From Candidatus Rifleibacteriota bacterium (GTDB lineage Bacteria > Vulcanimicrobiota > Xenobia > Xenobiales > Xenobiaceae): DNA of 5,898 bases. The notes beneath the pieces are model-generated. The model searched no databases and had not been told where the DNA came from. It was given only the letters and a program-made list of their open reading frames with translations. Location of the stretch: assembly GCA_900772775.1 (NCBI GenBank), contig CAAGRW010000087.1, forward strand, positions 1 to 5,898, given 5' to 3'. The position numbers were made by a program, and so were the translations under genes. Below are positions 1 to 5,897 of this stretch, one piece after another (within the stretch, counting starts at the first letter, position 1; every line of letters starts with the position of its first letter).

Positions 1-35
1 ATAGATGATAAAATAAAATCTAAGATAGAGAAAGC

Positions 36-69
36 AAAATCGGGACTGTCGCAGGATGGTCCCGGTTTT
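36..69 (+). terminator. Perfect 15-bp hairpin with GCAG loop, terminator-like
   Basis: The left arm (36-50) pairs with the right arm (55-69) around a GCAG loop at 51-54. The core CGGGAC/GTCCCG is fully Watson-Crick. Three G-T wobbles occur elsewhere, and an A-rich 5' flank pairs with a short T run (66-69). This is the shape of an intrinsic terminator that could work on either strand, though the T run is only four bases. It lies about 15 bases upstream of the point where clpX homology begins, so as drawn it would stop transcription before the clpX remnant. No gene upstream is visible, so what it terminates is unknown. Confidence 0.5.
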
Positions 70-85
70 GACGGGGGATGTCTGA

Positions 86-868
86 GCGGCCGATTATGAT
101 ATTGAAAAGGCTGAAAAGGGTATCGTCTATGTAGACGAGATCGACAAGATTACTCGCAAGTCGGAAAATGTTTCTATTACTCGTGACGTCAGCGGTGAAG
201 GCGTACAACAAGCACTTTTGAAAATTGTTGAAGGTACTGTAGCCAGCGTTCCTCCTCAGGGCGGTCGCAAACATCCTCACCAAGAGTGCATTCAAATCGA
301 CACCAATAATGTGTTATTTATTTGCGGTGGCGCCTTCGAAGGCTTGGAAGATATTATTGAGCAGCGCGTCAGTTCTCAGTCTATGGGTTTCCGTGCCAAT
401 ATCGAAAGCAAAACCAAGCGCGATGTGGGCGAGCTTTTAGCTCAAGTTATGCCTGAAGATTTGCTCAAATACGGACTTATTCCCGAATTTGTTGGCCGTA
501 TGCCTATTGTGGTTACTCTCAACGCTTTGGACGAAACAGCTTTAGTCAGAGTGCTCACCGAGCCCAAAAATGCTTTAATTAAGCAATATCAGCGCATGTT
601 CAGTATGGATGGCGTAGAGTTAGTCTTCACTAAAGAAGCTATCGAGCGCGTGGCCAAAGAAGCTGAAGAGCGTAAGACCGGAGCTCGCGCTTTGCGCAGT
701 ATTATCGAAGAGGCCATTCTGGATGTTATGTTCGAAATTCCCTCTATGGAAAATGTGCAAAAATGTATCGTTACTGAAGAAGTAATCGATAAAAAGGCCG
801 AGCCTACTTTGATATACAAAGAAGAAGAAGAGAAAAAGGAAGAAGCAAAAGCTGACGACAAGGAATAA
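86..868 (+). CDS. clpX: ATP-dependent Clp protease ATP-binding subunit ClpX, 5'-truncated
   Basis: ClpX is the AAA+ unfoldase that feeds substrates to ClpP in the cytoplasm. The frame matches ClpX from codon 86 (AADYD...) to the TAA at 866-868, about 260 residues against ~420 for the family. Visible, numbered from codon 86: Walker B IVYVDEID (13-20), pore-2 region SITRDVSGEGVQQALLK, RKH loop in PPQGGRKHP (56-64), sensor 1 region FICGGAF, MGF (100-102) where the ClpP-docking loop normally reads IGF/LGF/VGF, arginine finger in EFVGRMP (R138) and sensor 2 GARALR (199-204). A K/E-rich tail ends the protein (245-260). The zinc-binding domain, Walker A and GYVG pore loop are absent, and a TGA at 83-85 sits directly before the homology. 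No credible start codon exists: the TTG at 218 lies inside the conserved core and cannot be the true start. The conserved part has no frameshift or internal stop, so the gene was under selection until recently or is intact elsewhere. The break is more likely a rearrangement, intervening element or assembly join than slow decay. Family identity is certain; the cause of truncation is not. Confidence 0.95.
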   Translation, partial: AADYDIEKAEKGIVYVDEIDKITRKSENVSITRDVSGEGVQQALLKIVEGTVASVPPQGGRKHPHQECIQIDTNNVLFICGGAFEGLEDIIEQRVSSQSMGFRANIESKTKRDVGELLAQVMPEDLLKYGLIPEFVGRMPIVVTLNALDETALVRVLTEPKNALIKQYQRMFSMDGVELVFTKEAIERVAKEAEERKTGARALRSIIEEAILDVMFEIPSMENVQKCIVTEEVIDKKAEPTLIYKEEEEKKEEAKADDKE

Positions 869-898
869 AAGCTGAGTTTCTTTTTATAGTATTGTGAG

Positions 899-936
899 CA
901 GCCGCTTTTTTTAGCAAAAGAGTGGCTGTTTTTTTT
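899..936 (+). terminator. Rho-independent terminator after clpX
   Basis: CAGCCGCT (899-906) pairs with AGTGGCTG (921-928) with one G-T wobble, and eight T residues follow immediately (929-936). An alternative inner pairing CTTTT/AAAAG is also possible. It starts 30 bases after the clpX stop and is the clearest terminator in the window, so clpX probably ends its transcription unit here and the HD-GYP gene has its own promoter. Confidence 0.88.
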
Positions 937-937
937 G

Positions 938-967
938 TGGCAAATACTTATTTTTAGATGATATATA
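938..967 (+). promoter_or_regulatory. Possible weak sigma-70-type promoter for the HD-GYP gene
   Basis: TGGCAA (938-943) and TATATA (962-967) are separated by 18 bases in an AT-rich stretch just after the clpX terminator. They match the -35 and -10 consensus at about 3/6 and 4/6 positions. A promoter is expected here because the previous unit terminates at 936, but the boxes themselves are weak. A transcript starting near 974 would carry a leader of roughly 105 bases. Confidence 0.25.
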
Positions 968-1010
968 GTGGCGTTTTCTTCTTTTTTAGGCCGCTGAGAG
1001 GAAGTGCATT

Positions 1011-1073
1011 GGTGGCGGGATTATGCCAAAAATTGCCGAAATAAGCCACCGAGGCTAAGATTTTTTTAGGGAG
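1011..1073 (+). promoter_or_regulatory. Structured leader and Shine-Dalgarno of the HD-GYP gene
   Basis: GGTGGC (1011-1016) is perfectly complementary to GCCACC (1045-1050). The second arm overlaps a competing short hairpin, AGCC (1044-1047) with GGCT (1053-1056), which is followed four bases later by seven T residues (1061-1067). The Shine-Dalgarno AGGGAG (1068-1073) comes directly afterwards, six bases before the ATG at 1080. Mutually exclusive pairings ahead of a T run resemble an attenuator, but the stems are short. No recognisable c-di-GMP (GEMM) riboswitch core was seen. The ribosome binding site is secure; the regulatory reading is speculative. Confidence 0.35.
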
Positions 1074-1079
1074 CGAAGT

Positions 1080-2336
1080 ATGGATTCTTTATTTACATTA
1101 GCTGCGGCTACACAAAGTGCCGGCGCCGGAGGTTTTTTCGGCGATCCCAATTGGATACAAATTCTCAGCGGCGCTATCGGAGGCGCTGTTTTGGCTATGG
1201 GTGGCGGTGCTCTATTTAATTATGTAGCCGCTCAGATGGCTCCGCCTACAGAGATTCCCACTACTATCAGTCCCAGTTCAATCGACAGCAGACGTTGGGA
1301 AGCCTTGCCTGCCTTAATTGGCAAACTTACCAAAAGTTCAGAACCCAACCAAGTGTTCCGAGTCATTTTGGAGTCTACCAAAGAGCAAATGGATTGCGAG
1401 TATTGTGCTCTTTTAATTTTGCGTGGCGGTGTTTATCAATTCGAAGCCGGTATCGGTTTGTGTGAAGAGAGCCGTCAAGCCTTCAAGCTCGATGCCAAAA
1501 ATGGTTTGGTAGATTTTATGCGCACCAAAGCCAAGTCGGTCGCTCTCAATCGCAGCGATCGTCAGCTCCAAGATTTTAACTTCTTGCGCGAGCCTATTAG
1601 TGAAGTTATTGTCACTCCCATGCGCACCGGTGATAATATTTTCGCCCTTTTGTTTGTGGCCAACAAAGCCAATATGGGCACTTTCAAAAAAGAAGACTTC
1701 GATATGATGGGCTTCCTAACTATGCCTTTTGCCTTGGCCTTATACCAAGCTATCACTTTTAAGCGGGCTCAGGGTGGTATCGTCAATACTATCGTAGAGA
1801 TTATTACCAATCACGAAAAGAACGTGCCCGGTTGTACTGGTCACTCAGAGCGTGTAGCTCGCTTGGCTGAAGCTATGGGAAAAGAATTGCGCATGAACGA
1901 AAGCGAGTTAGAGACCTTGCGCTCAGCTGCTTTGTTGCACGATTTGGGCAAGTTCTCTATGCCTACAGAATTGCGCTTCTGCGAAACATTGCCTGAAGGC
2001 CCGGAACGCGAATTGGTCATGAATCAAGACAAAGCGGCTGTCATGTGGCTTAAACCCTTGGGCTTTGTAGAAAAAGCTTTGCCTTTAATTTTACACCATC
2101 ACGAGCGCTACGACGGCTCCGGTTTCCCTTCAGGAATGCGCGGCCCGGCTATTCCTTTAGGAGCTATGGTTATAGCTGTAGCCGAAACTTTCGATCTTTT
2201 AACTCACGATCGTCCCAATCAGCCTAAGCGTCCTCCTTTAGAAGTCAAAACTTATATAGAGTCGCTGGCTAATAGCAAATTCGATCCTCAAGTTATCCGT
2301 GCTTTCAACGCTATTTTGGAAAAAGGCGATAAGTAG
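1080..2336 (+). CDS. Membrane-anchored GAF and HD-GYP-like protein (putative c-di-GMP phosphodiesterase or sensor)
   Basis: This 418-residue protein starts at an ATG with AGGGAG six bases upstream. A hydrophobic, glycine/alanine-rich segment at 26-51 is a probable single membrane span. A GAF-type sensory domain follows (about 75-228). An HD-domain phosphohydrolase of the HD-GYP kind occupies about 235-415. HD-GYP proteins hydrolyse cyclic di-GMP at a two- or three-metal site. Retained motifs are GHSERV (H255), LLHDLGK (H287, D288, K291), HHHERYDGSGFP (339-350) and AVAETFDLLTHDRP (366-379). Three positions differ from consensus: the His usually found in the MKxHPxxG segment aligns with D317 (VMNQDKAA), the Asp of AvaDvfDA is E369, and GYP reads GFP. 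Asp and Glu can still bind metal, so activity may be altered rather than lost. The Pro-Tyr-Arg usually ending the motif is Pro-Asn-Gln. It is preceded by a terminator and followed by a hairpin, so it may be monocistronic. Domain identity is firm; catalytic activity and substrate are inferred. Confidence 0.85.
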   Translation: MDSLFTLAAATQSAGAGGFFGDPNWIQILSGAIGGAVLAMGGGALFNYVAAQMAPPTEIPTTISPSSIDSRRWEALPALIGKLTKSSEPNQVFRVILESTKEQMDCEYCALLILRGGVYQFEAGIGLCEESRQAFKLDAKNGLVDFMRTKAKSVALNRSDRQLQDFNFLREPISEVIVTPMRTGDNIFALLFVANKANMGTFKKEDFDMMGFLTMPFALALYQAITFKRAQGGIVNTIVEIITNHEKNVPGCTGHSERVARLAEAMGKELRMNESELETLRSAALLHDLGKFSMPTELRFCETLPEGPERELVMNQDKAAVMWLKPLGFVEKALPLILHHHERYDGSGFPSGMRGPAIPLGAMVIAVAETFDLLTHDRPNQPKRPPLEVKTYIESLANSKFDPQVIRAFNAILEKGDK

Positions 2337-2369
2337 TGGAAGCTAAATTGTAGGCTAAAATGTTATATG

Positions 2370-2406
2370 GTGCCGATCGGAGTGTCGGTCGGCACTGTGG
2401 CTTTTT
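2370..2406 (+). terminator. Strong hairpin between the HD-GYP gene and the downstream operon
   Basis: GTGCCGA (2370-2376) and TCGGCAC (2389-2395) pair perfectly. Four more pairs, two of them G-T, close an AGTG loop (2381-2384), giving an 11-bp stem. A run of five T (2402-2406) follows after a six-base gap, so it is an imperfect intrinsic terminator. It lies 33 bases after the HD-GYP stop and 18 bases before the next start codon. It could end the upstream message, act as an attenuator or stabilise the downstream transcript. No convincing promoter was seen in the 87-base gap. Confidence 0.5.
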
Positions 2407-2412
2407 GTTGTT

Positions 2413-2420
2413 GGAGGTGG
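2413..2420 (+). promoter_or_regulatory. Strong Shine-Dalgarno GGAGGTGG that fixes the start at 2424
   Basis: GGAGGTGG is a near-perfect anti-16S match placed three to four bases before the ATG at 2424. The frame stays open back to an ATG at 2367, but that one has no comparable site, lies in the intergenic hairpin region and would add 19 residues of unlike character. The 2424 start is therefore preferred. Confidence 0.75.
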
Positions 2421-2423
2421 TTT

Positions 2424-3023
2424 ATGTTTCAGGCAGTCGAACGTCTCATTGAAGCTATGGCTCAAGAAATAGAAGCGCCTCAAGTTAAACGTTTGCAAGA
2501 AAATAAAGTTCATACTGGCAAAGTTATTATGCCTGCCGGTTTTGAACACTTAGCCAATATAGAAAAACACTATTTTTTGTGGCCTTGTCTGGTGGGTAAG
2601 CGTTTGGGACGCAACTTTGCCTTGGAAACTGTGCCTTGTGGCAGCGGTGGTCAGTGTTTGGTGGTAGTCGAATTTCGCCAAGCTATGAAATTAAATTTTT
2701 CTTTGTCGAAGCGTCAACTTCACACTTTTGAAGATTGCCATTTAGTCGGCTCGCGTTTTTCATTAGTCGGTATTCCAGCGGAATTGGCCAATTTATCTGC
2801 TTTCAGTACCGATCCCGAGGCTGCGGAAGTATTTTTTAGAAAATCTGAAAATGTTTTACAATTAAAAAAGCTTTGGCCTTTTTGGCGTCTCACTTCCAAT
2901 GACCATTTTTTACGTTTAACTATTAAAAATGTACAGCCTCAAGATTTAGAAATTGCCAAATGGAAAAATATTTTGCAAAATTTTGAAGCTCTGGCCGCTT
3001 CTATTGAATCTTCGGAAAGTTAA
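2424..3023 (+). CDS. Uncharacterised 199-residue protein, probably cytoplasmic or peripheral
   Basis: I do not recognise this protein. It has no signal peptide or clear membrane span. The N-terminus (1-28) looks like an amphipathic, charged helix. The middle has a pattern seen in several uncharacterised families: a GKRLGRNFALE stretch (58-67), a beta-rich CLVVVEF (78-84), then HLVGSRFSLVG (106-116). The C-terminal part has FFRKSENVLQLKKLWPFW (137-154), then NDHFLRLTI (159-167) and a final helix. This order, a GxxxGRxxxLE segment, strands, then a helix before a hydrophobic strand, recalls DUF3137-like or similar ligand-free beta domains, but the similarity is only in pattern. There are four cysteines (55, 72, 78, 105), not spaced as a metal site. 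It ends five bases before the TPR gene, so the two are probably co-transcribed and may act together. A TPR partner with a signal peptide suggests an envelope-related role, which is inference. Confidence 0.75.
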   Translation: MFQAVERLIEAMAQEIEAPQVKRLQENKVHTGKVIMPAGFEHLANIEKHYFLWPCLVGKRLGRNFALETVPCGSGGQCLVVVEFRQAMKLNFSLSKRQLHTFEDCHLVGSRFSLVGIPAELANLSAFSTDPEAAEVFFRKSENVLQLKKLWPFWRLTSNDHFLRLTIKNVQPQDLEIAKWKNILQNFEALAASIESSES

Positions 3024-3028
3024 AAAAT

Positions 3029-4411
3029 ATGAATTATAAAGCTATTTTGTGGATCGGAGCAGCAGCTGTTTGCCTATTTGGCCCTAGTGCCGAGAGCGCT
3101 TTTTCTTCTCCTCAAAATAAATCTGGAAACGAGCCCAATTCTTCATCTCTAACCCTTCCTTTTGGAGAAGCGCCCCTAGATTCGTCTTGGGAAGTAAAGC
3201 AACTTTTTCAAGAAGGCAAGTCTTTGCAACGTCAGGGCCAATTGGAAAGAGCAATAGCTTTATATAATCAGGTTTACGCTTTAGATTCAGCCAGAATTGA
3301 AGTCTTGCCTTATTGGGGATTAGCCGAATATCGTTTAGGCCGTTATTATAAAGCTTTGGCACTTTACAATCTGTATTTAGTTTCGGAGCCGGAAGAAGAG
3401 TTAGTTCTTTTTAATAAGGCTGTTTGTTTGGGCCATTTGGGACAATGGACTCAAGCGCAACATATTATCGACGGTTTGCAAGTTTCTTCTTTAGCTAAAA
3501 GTGCTCAATTCTTGGCTTTTAGTGGCTTTATCGATCACCGTTTGGGCAATTTTGCTTCGGCTGAAACCAAATTAAAGCAAGCTTTGCGCTTGCAAAAAGA
3601 CAATATTTCAGCTTCTCTGACTTTAGCTTCTTTATATCAGGCCGAAAACAATTTTTCCCAAGCCGAATCGGTTTTACAAGATGCTATTACTTTTCAGCCT
3701 AAAAATCCGCTGTTAATTAACAACTTGGGCGTCTTAAATTGGCAACTCGATCGCCACAAAAAAGCTGAAGCTTGCTGGCATGAAGTGCGTGACAAACTCA
3801 ATCTAGCCGACTTAAATGGAGCTGTCTACCAAGTTTTTTCCCAAGGAGAAGCTGATATTTTAACTCTGGCTGCTTTAACCGATAAGTTTCCCCAAAATCC
3901 TTTGGCCGAATTTCTCTATGCCGTCTCTCTTTATCGTCATCAACGTTTGAGCGAAGCCAAAGCCAGCTTCAATAAAGTTGGAGAAATGATTTATCTGGAT
4001 CCGGCAGATAATGGAATGAAAGATGGCAGTGGGCTTCTTACTCAACAAGAGCTTGGAGCGCTCAGTTTGCTCAATAAAAATTATTTAGCTTTAACTTTAG
4101 CTTCTTTGGGCGAAACTACTTCGGCTCTGGCTTATTATCAAGAATTGTATAAAGAGCAACCGAAAGACATTTCGATTTGTCACAATTTGTCAGTTTTATA
4201 TAGTAAAAGTGGCAATATTAAAGGCGCTCTAGAATTGGCTCAACAAGCCAGAGCTTTAGTTCATGAAGTTGTGGTAACTAATCCGCAGCTTCGCACTGAT
4301 TATGAGCCTATCTACTACAATTTGGCTTATGTATATTCTTTGGGCAAAGATAAACAAAAAGCTGCCCAAGCTTATAACGAATGGCGCAGCTTCTTTAGTT
4401 CCAAACACTAA
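3029..4411 (+). CDS. Secreted or periplasmic TPR-repeat protein
   Basis: This 460-residue protein starts five bases after the previous stop, with GGAAAG (3014-3019) nine bases upstream of the ATG inside the preceding gene. Residues 1-24 form a Sec-type signal peptide: a short N-region with K4, a hydrophobic core ILWIGAAAVCLFG, and a small-residue region PSAESA before a Ser/Pro/Asn-rich linker (25-50). C15 is not in a lipobox, so it is probably not a lipoprotein. From about 57 to 455 the protein is helical and built of tetratricopeptide repeats. The clearest are near 57-88 (GQLERAIALYNQVYALD), 92-124 (GRYYKALALYNLYL), 161-192, 195-226, 229-260, 352-381, 384-413 and 427-458 (KQKAAQAYNEW). A less regular region lies at about 260-345. 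TPR solenoids bind peptides or assemble complexes, and an exported one may act in envelope assembly, secretion or pilus/polysaccharide systems. No catalytic domain is visible, so the specific partner is unknown. The 199-aa neighbour is the first candidate. Confidence 0.88.
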   Translation: MNYKAILWIGAAAVCLFGPSAESAFSSPQNKSGNEPNSSSLTLPFGEAPLDSSWEVKQLFQEGKSLQRQGQLERAIALYNQVYALDSARIEVLPYWGLAEYRLGRYYKALALYNLYLVSEPEEELVLFNKAVCLGHLGQWTQAQHIIDGLQVSSLAKSAQFLAFSGFIDHRLGNFASAETKLKQALRLQKDNISASLTLASLYQAENNFSQAESVLQDAITFQPKNPLLINNLGVLNWQLDRHKKAEACWHEVRDKLNLADLNGAVYQVFSQGEADILTLAALTDKFPQNPLAEFLYAVSLYRHQRLSEAKASFNKVGEMIYLDPADNGMKDGSGLLTQQELGALSLLNKNYLALTLASLGETTSALAYYQELYKEQPKDISICHNLSVLYSKSGNIKGALELAQQARALVHEVVVTNPQLRTDYEPIYYNLAYVYSLGKDKQKAAQAYNEWRSFFSSKH

Positions 4412-4439
4412 GCGCAAGCGCTGTGTGCGGATAGTTTTT
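4405..4439 (+). terminator. Weak terminator-like hairpin at the end of the TPR gene
   Basis: ACAC (4405-4408) and AGCG (4411-4414) pair with CGCT (4419-4422) and GTGT (4423-4426), with the bases TA of the stop codon bulged out and a CAAG loop. A run of five T follows at 4435-4439 after an eight-base gap. The stem overlaps the TAA stop (4409-4411). The offset T run makes it a modest candidate. Confidence 0.35.
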
Positions 4440-4448
4440 ATTTCTAAA

Positions 4449-4484
4449 CTTAGCTAGACTAGAGAAGGTTGAGCTAAGCTTTTG
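4449..4484 (+). terminator. Convergent-gene inverted repeat, possible bidirectional terminator
   Basis: CTTAGCT (4449-4455) is perfectly complementary to AGCTAAG (4472-4478), with four further internal pairs around an AGAGAA loop. On the plus strand CTTTTG follows. On the minus strand the arm is followed by TTTAGAAATA and then an A run. It sits between two genes that converge, 13 bases from the end of the minus-strand gene, as expected for a shared terminator. T runs are short on both sides. Confidence 0.45.
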
Positions 4485-4490
4485 TGCTGA

Positions 4491-5897
4491 TTAGTTTTTG
4501 TTGGGATCGACTGGATCGACGATCTCTAACTCTTTCTTTTTCAAATTTTCCATAAATTCACTGACTTTTTCGCTATAGACAGTAGCGCGGTTGCGTCCGT
4601 GATTTTTAGAATAATAGAGGGCAGCGTCGGCTGCTTTAATAAGTTCACTTTGGGTAGCTGCATGATCGGGATGGCAAGAAATACCGATACTAACAGAAAT
4701 GCGCAATTCTACAGGCTCGTCAGCTCCTTCAACTTTCCAAGTAAATTGGTGTTCTTCCAGAGCGCGTTGGATACGGCAAGACGCGCGTATAGCTCCTTCC
4801 AAGCCAGAATCGATCAGTACTACAGCAAATTCTTCACCGCCATAGCGTCCAATTATATCTACGTCACGCAGCGCCTTACGCAAGACTGAGGCCACTTCGT
4901 AAAGAACGTAGTCGCCGCACTGGTGGCCGTAAGTATCATTGACACTCTTAAAGAAGTCGATATCGAGCATAAGCAAACTCAAGCTAGCTTGGCTGCGATT
5001 GACACGGCGGATTTCTTCTGAAAACTTAGAGAAGAAATGGCGTCTAATAAAAACTTTGGTCAAACCGTCGGTAACGGCAAGTTCGTAAAGGTGGGCGTTG
5101 TAAAGAGCTACGGCCGCTTGGTCGGCTACTTGTAAAATAATTTGCAAATCGTCGCTGGTAAAGGGAGCGCCCATCTCTTTATTGGTAATATTTAATACGC
5201 CTTGCAAATCGTCGTGTACTACCAAAGGAACGCACATAATGGAAGAAACATTGGAAGAAGCGTTGCGCACGAAGGTGGGATCGTCGGCTGTATTGTTGAT
5301 AATAACTGGAAGTCTGGTTTTGGCTACTTGACCGGCTATGCCTTCGCCTATTTTAAAACTGCGTGTTTTATAAACGCCGCGCAGAATCTTGTCTTCTGTA
5401 TCTGGATCGATGCCGTGAACTACAGAAACAACCAGATCGCCAGTCGATTCTTCTAAGAGCATAATAGAGCCTTTTTGAGCTCTGACTATACCAGCGGCAT
5501 ACTTAAGAATGTCTTTTAAGAGATGGTTGCGATCGTCGATAGCGCTGAGAGCTTTGCCTACGTCGTAGAGAGTTTCCAATTTGTGAACCTGACGTGCCAG
5601 AGCTATACGAGAAGCTTCCAATTGCTTATACCACATAGCATTGCGCAAAGCTCGCGCTCCTTGGGCAGTAAGCTGTTCTATAAATTCGGCTTCTAAAGGC
5701 TCAGGTTCGGAAATATCTAAGCCGATTATGCCTATCACAGAATTGTCTAAGCGATGGAGAAGGGGAATCCAGTAATATAAACCCAAATTGTCTAAGTTGC
5801 ATTCGGCTAAACTGTCGGCATAAAGGGAAGCGTGTCGGCCGCTAACTTCGTCAATGGTGGAAAAAGGATGACCATTGCAAGCATCGAGCCAAAACAT
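4491..5897 (-). CDS. GAF-GAF-GGDEF diguanylate cyclase, N-terminus cut by the window edge
   Basis: This enzyme type joins two GTP into cyclic di-GMP. The visible 468 residues end at the TAA complementary to 4491-4493. Numbering from the first visible Met: the remains of a first GAF-like domain occupy about 1-95 (YYWIPLLHRL, then VIGIIGLDI), a linking helix follows (~90-115), then a complete GAF domain (about 107-270, with FKIGEGIAGQVA and ADDPTFVRN). The GGDEF domain covers about 271-442. It has TDGLTKVFIRRHFF, the metal and substrate motif LDIDFFKSVNDTYGHQCGD (D312, N320, D321), the active-site signature GGEEF (353-357) and an inhibitory I-site RxxD (R344-D347) five residues before it. All expected catalytic positions are present, so it should be active and product-inhibited. 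No membrane segment is visible. The Met at 5895-5897 has no upstream sequence to judge and is probably internal, so the true start and any N-terminal domain lie outside. It is convergent with the TPR gene. Confidence 0.93.
   Translation of the reverse strand: MFWLDACNGHPFSTIDEVSGRHASLYADSLAECNLDNLGLYYWIPLLHRLDNSVIGIIGLDISEPEPLEAEFIEQLTAQGARALRNAMWYKQLEASRIALARQVHKLETLYDVGKALSAIDDRNHLLKDILKYAAGIVRAQKGSIMLLEESTGDLVVSVVHGIDPDTEDKILRGVYKTRSFKIGEGIAGQVAKTRLPVIINNTADDPTFVRNASSNVSSIMCVPLVVHDDLQGVLNITNKEMGAPFTSDDLQIILQVADQAAVALYNAHLYELAVTDGLTKVFIRRHFFSKFSEEIRRVNRSQASLSLLMLDIDFFKSVNDTYGHQCGDYVLYEVASVLRKALRDVDIIGRYGGEEFAVVLIDSGLEGAIRASCRIQRALEEHQFTWKVEGADEPVELRISVSIGISCHPDHAATQSELIKAADAALYYSKNHGRNRATVYSEKVSEFMENLKKKELEIVDPVDPNKN

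Noticed and set aside
20..85. Group II intron 3' end before clpX
   Set aside because: The 34-base hairpin has the right length for domain V but lacks the catalytic AGC triad and two-base bulge, and no bulged-A domain VI is visible. A group I intron end cannot be excluded from 85 bases but has no positive support.
1..99. Open frame from the left edge to the TGA at 97-99 (about 32 codons)
   Set aside because: It runs straight through the perfect hairpin, overlaps the start of clpX homology in another frame, resembles no protein I know, and is short enough to occur by chance.
589..861. Minus-strand open frame opposite clpX (90 codons)
   Set aside because: Low-complexity Ser/Phe-rich translation that mirrors the Glu/Lys-rich clpX codons; a shadow of the real gene. 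The same applies to minus-strand frames at 20-295, 1562-1756, 2355-2549 and 3084-3362.
218..868. A short ClpX protein starting at the TTG at 218
   Set aside because: Clear ClpX homology, including Walker B, continues upstream in the same frame to codon 86, so 218 is an internal Leu codon. No ribosome site was noted there.
937..1079. c-di-GMP (GEMM) riboswitch in the HD-GYP leader
   Set aside because: The conserved GEMM core and its tetraloop-receptor pattern were looked for by eye and not found.
2367..2423. Longer 218-residue version of the unknown protein starting at the ATG at 2367
   Set aside because: The added 19 residues cover the intergenic hairpin and lack a good Shine-Dalgarno, whereas the ATG at 2424 has GGAGGTGG at ideal spacing.
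4599..5456. Plus-strand open frames opposite the diguanylate cyclase (4599-4889 and 5202-5456)
   Set aside because: They lie wholly inside a well-conserved GGDEF/GAF coding region on the other strand and resemble no known protein.
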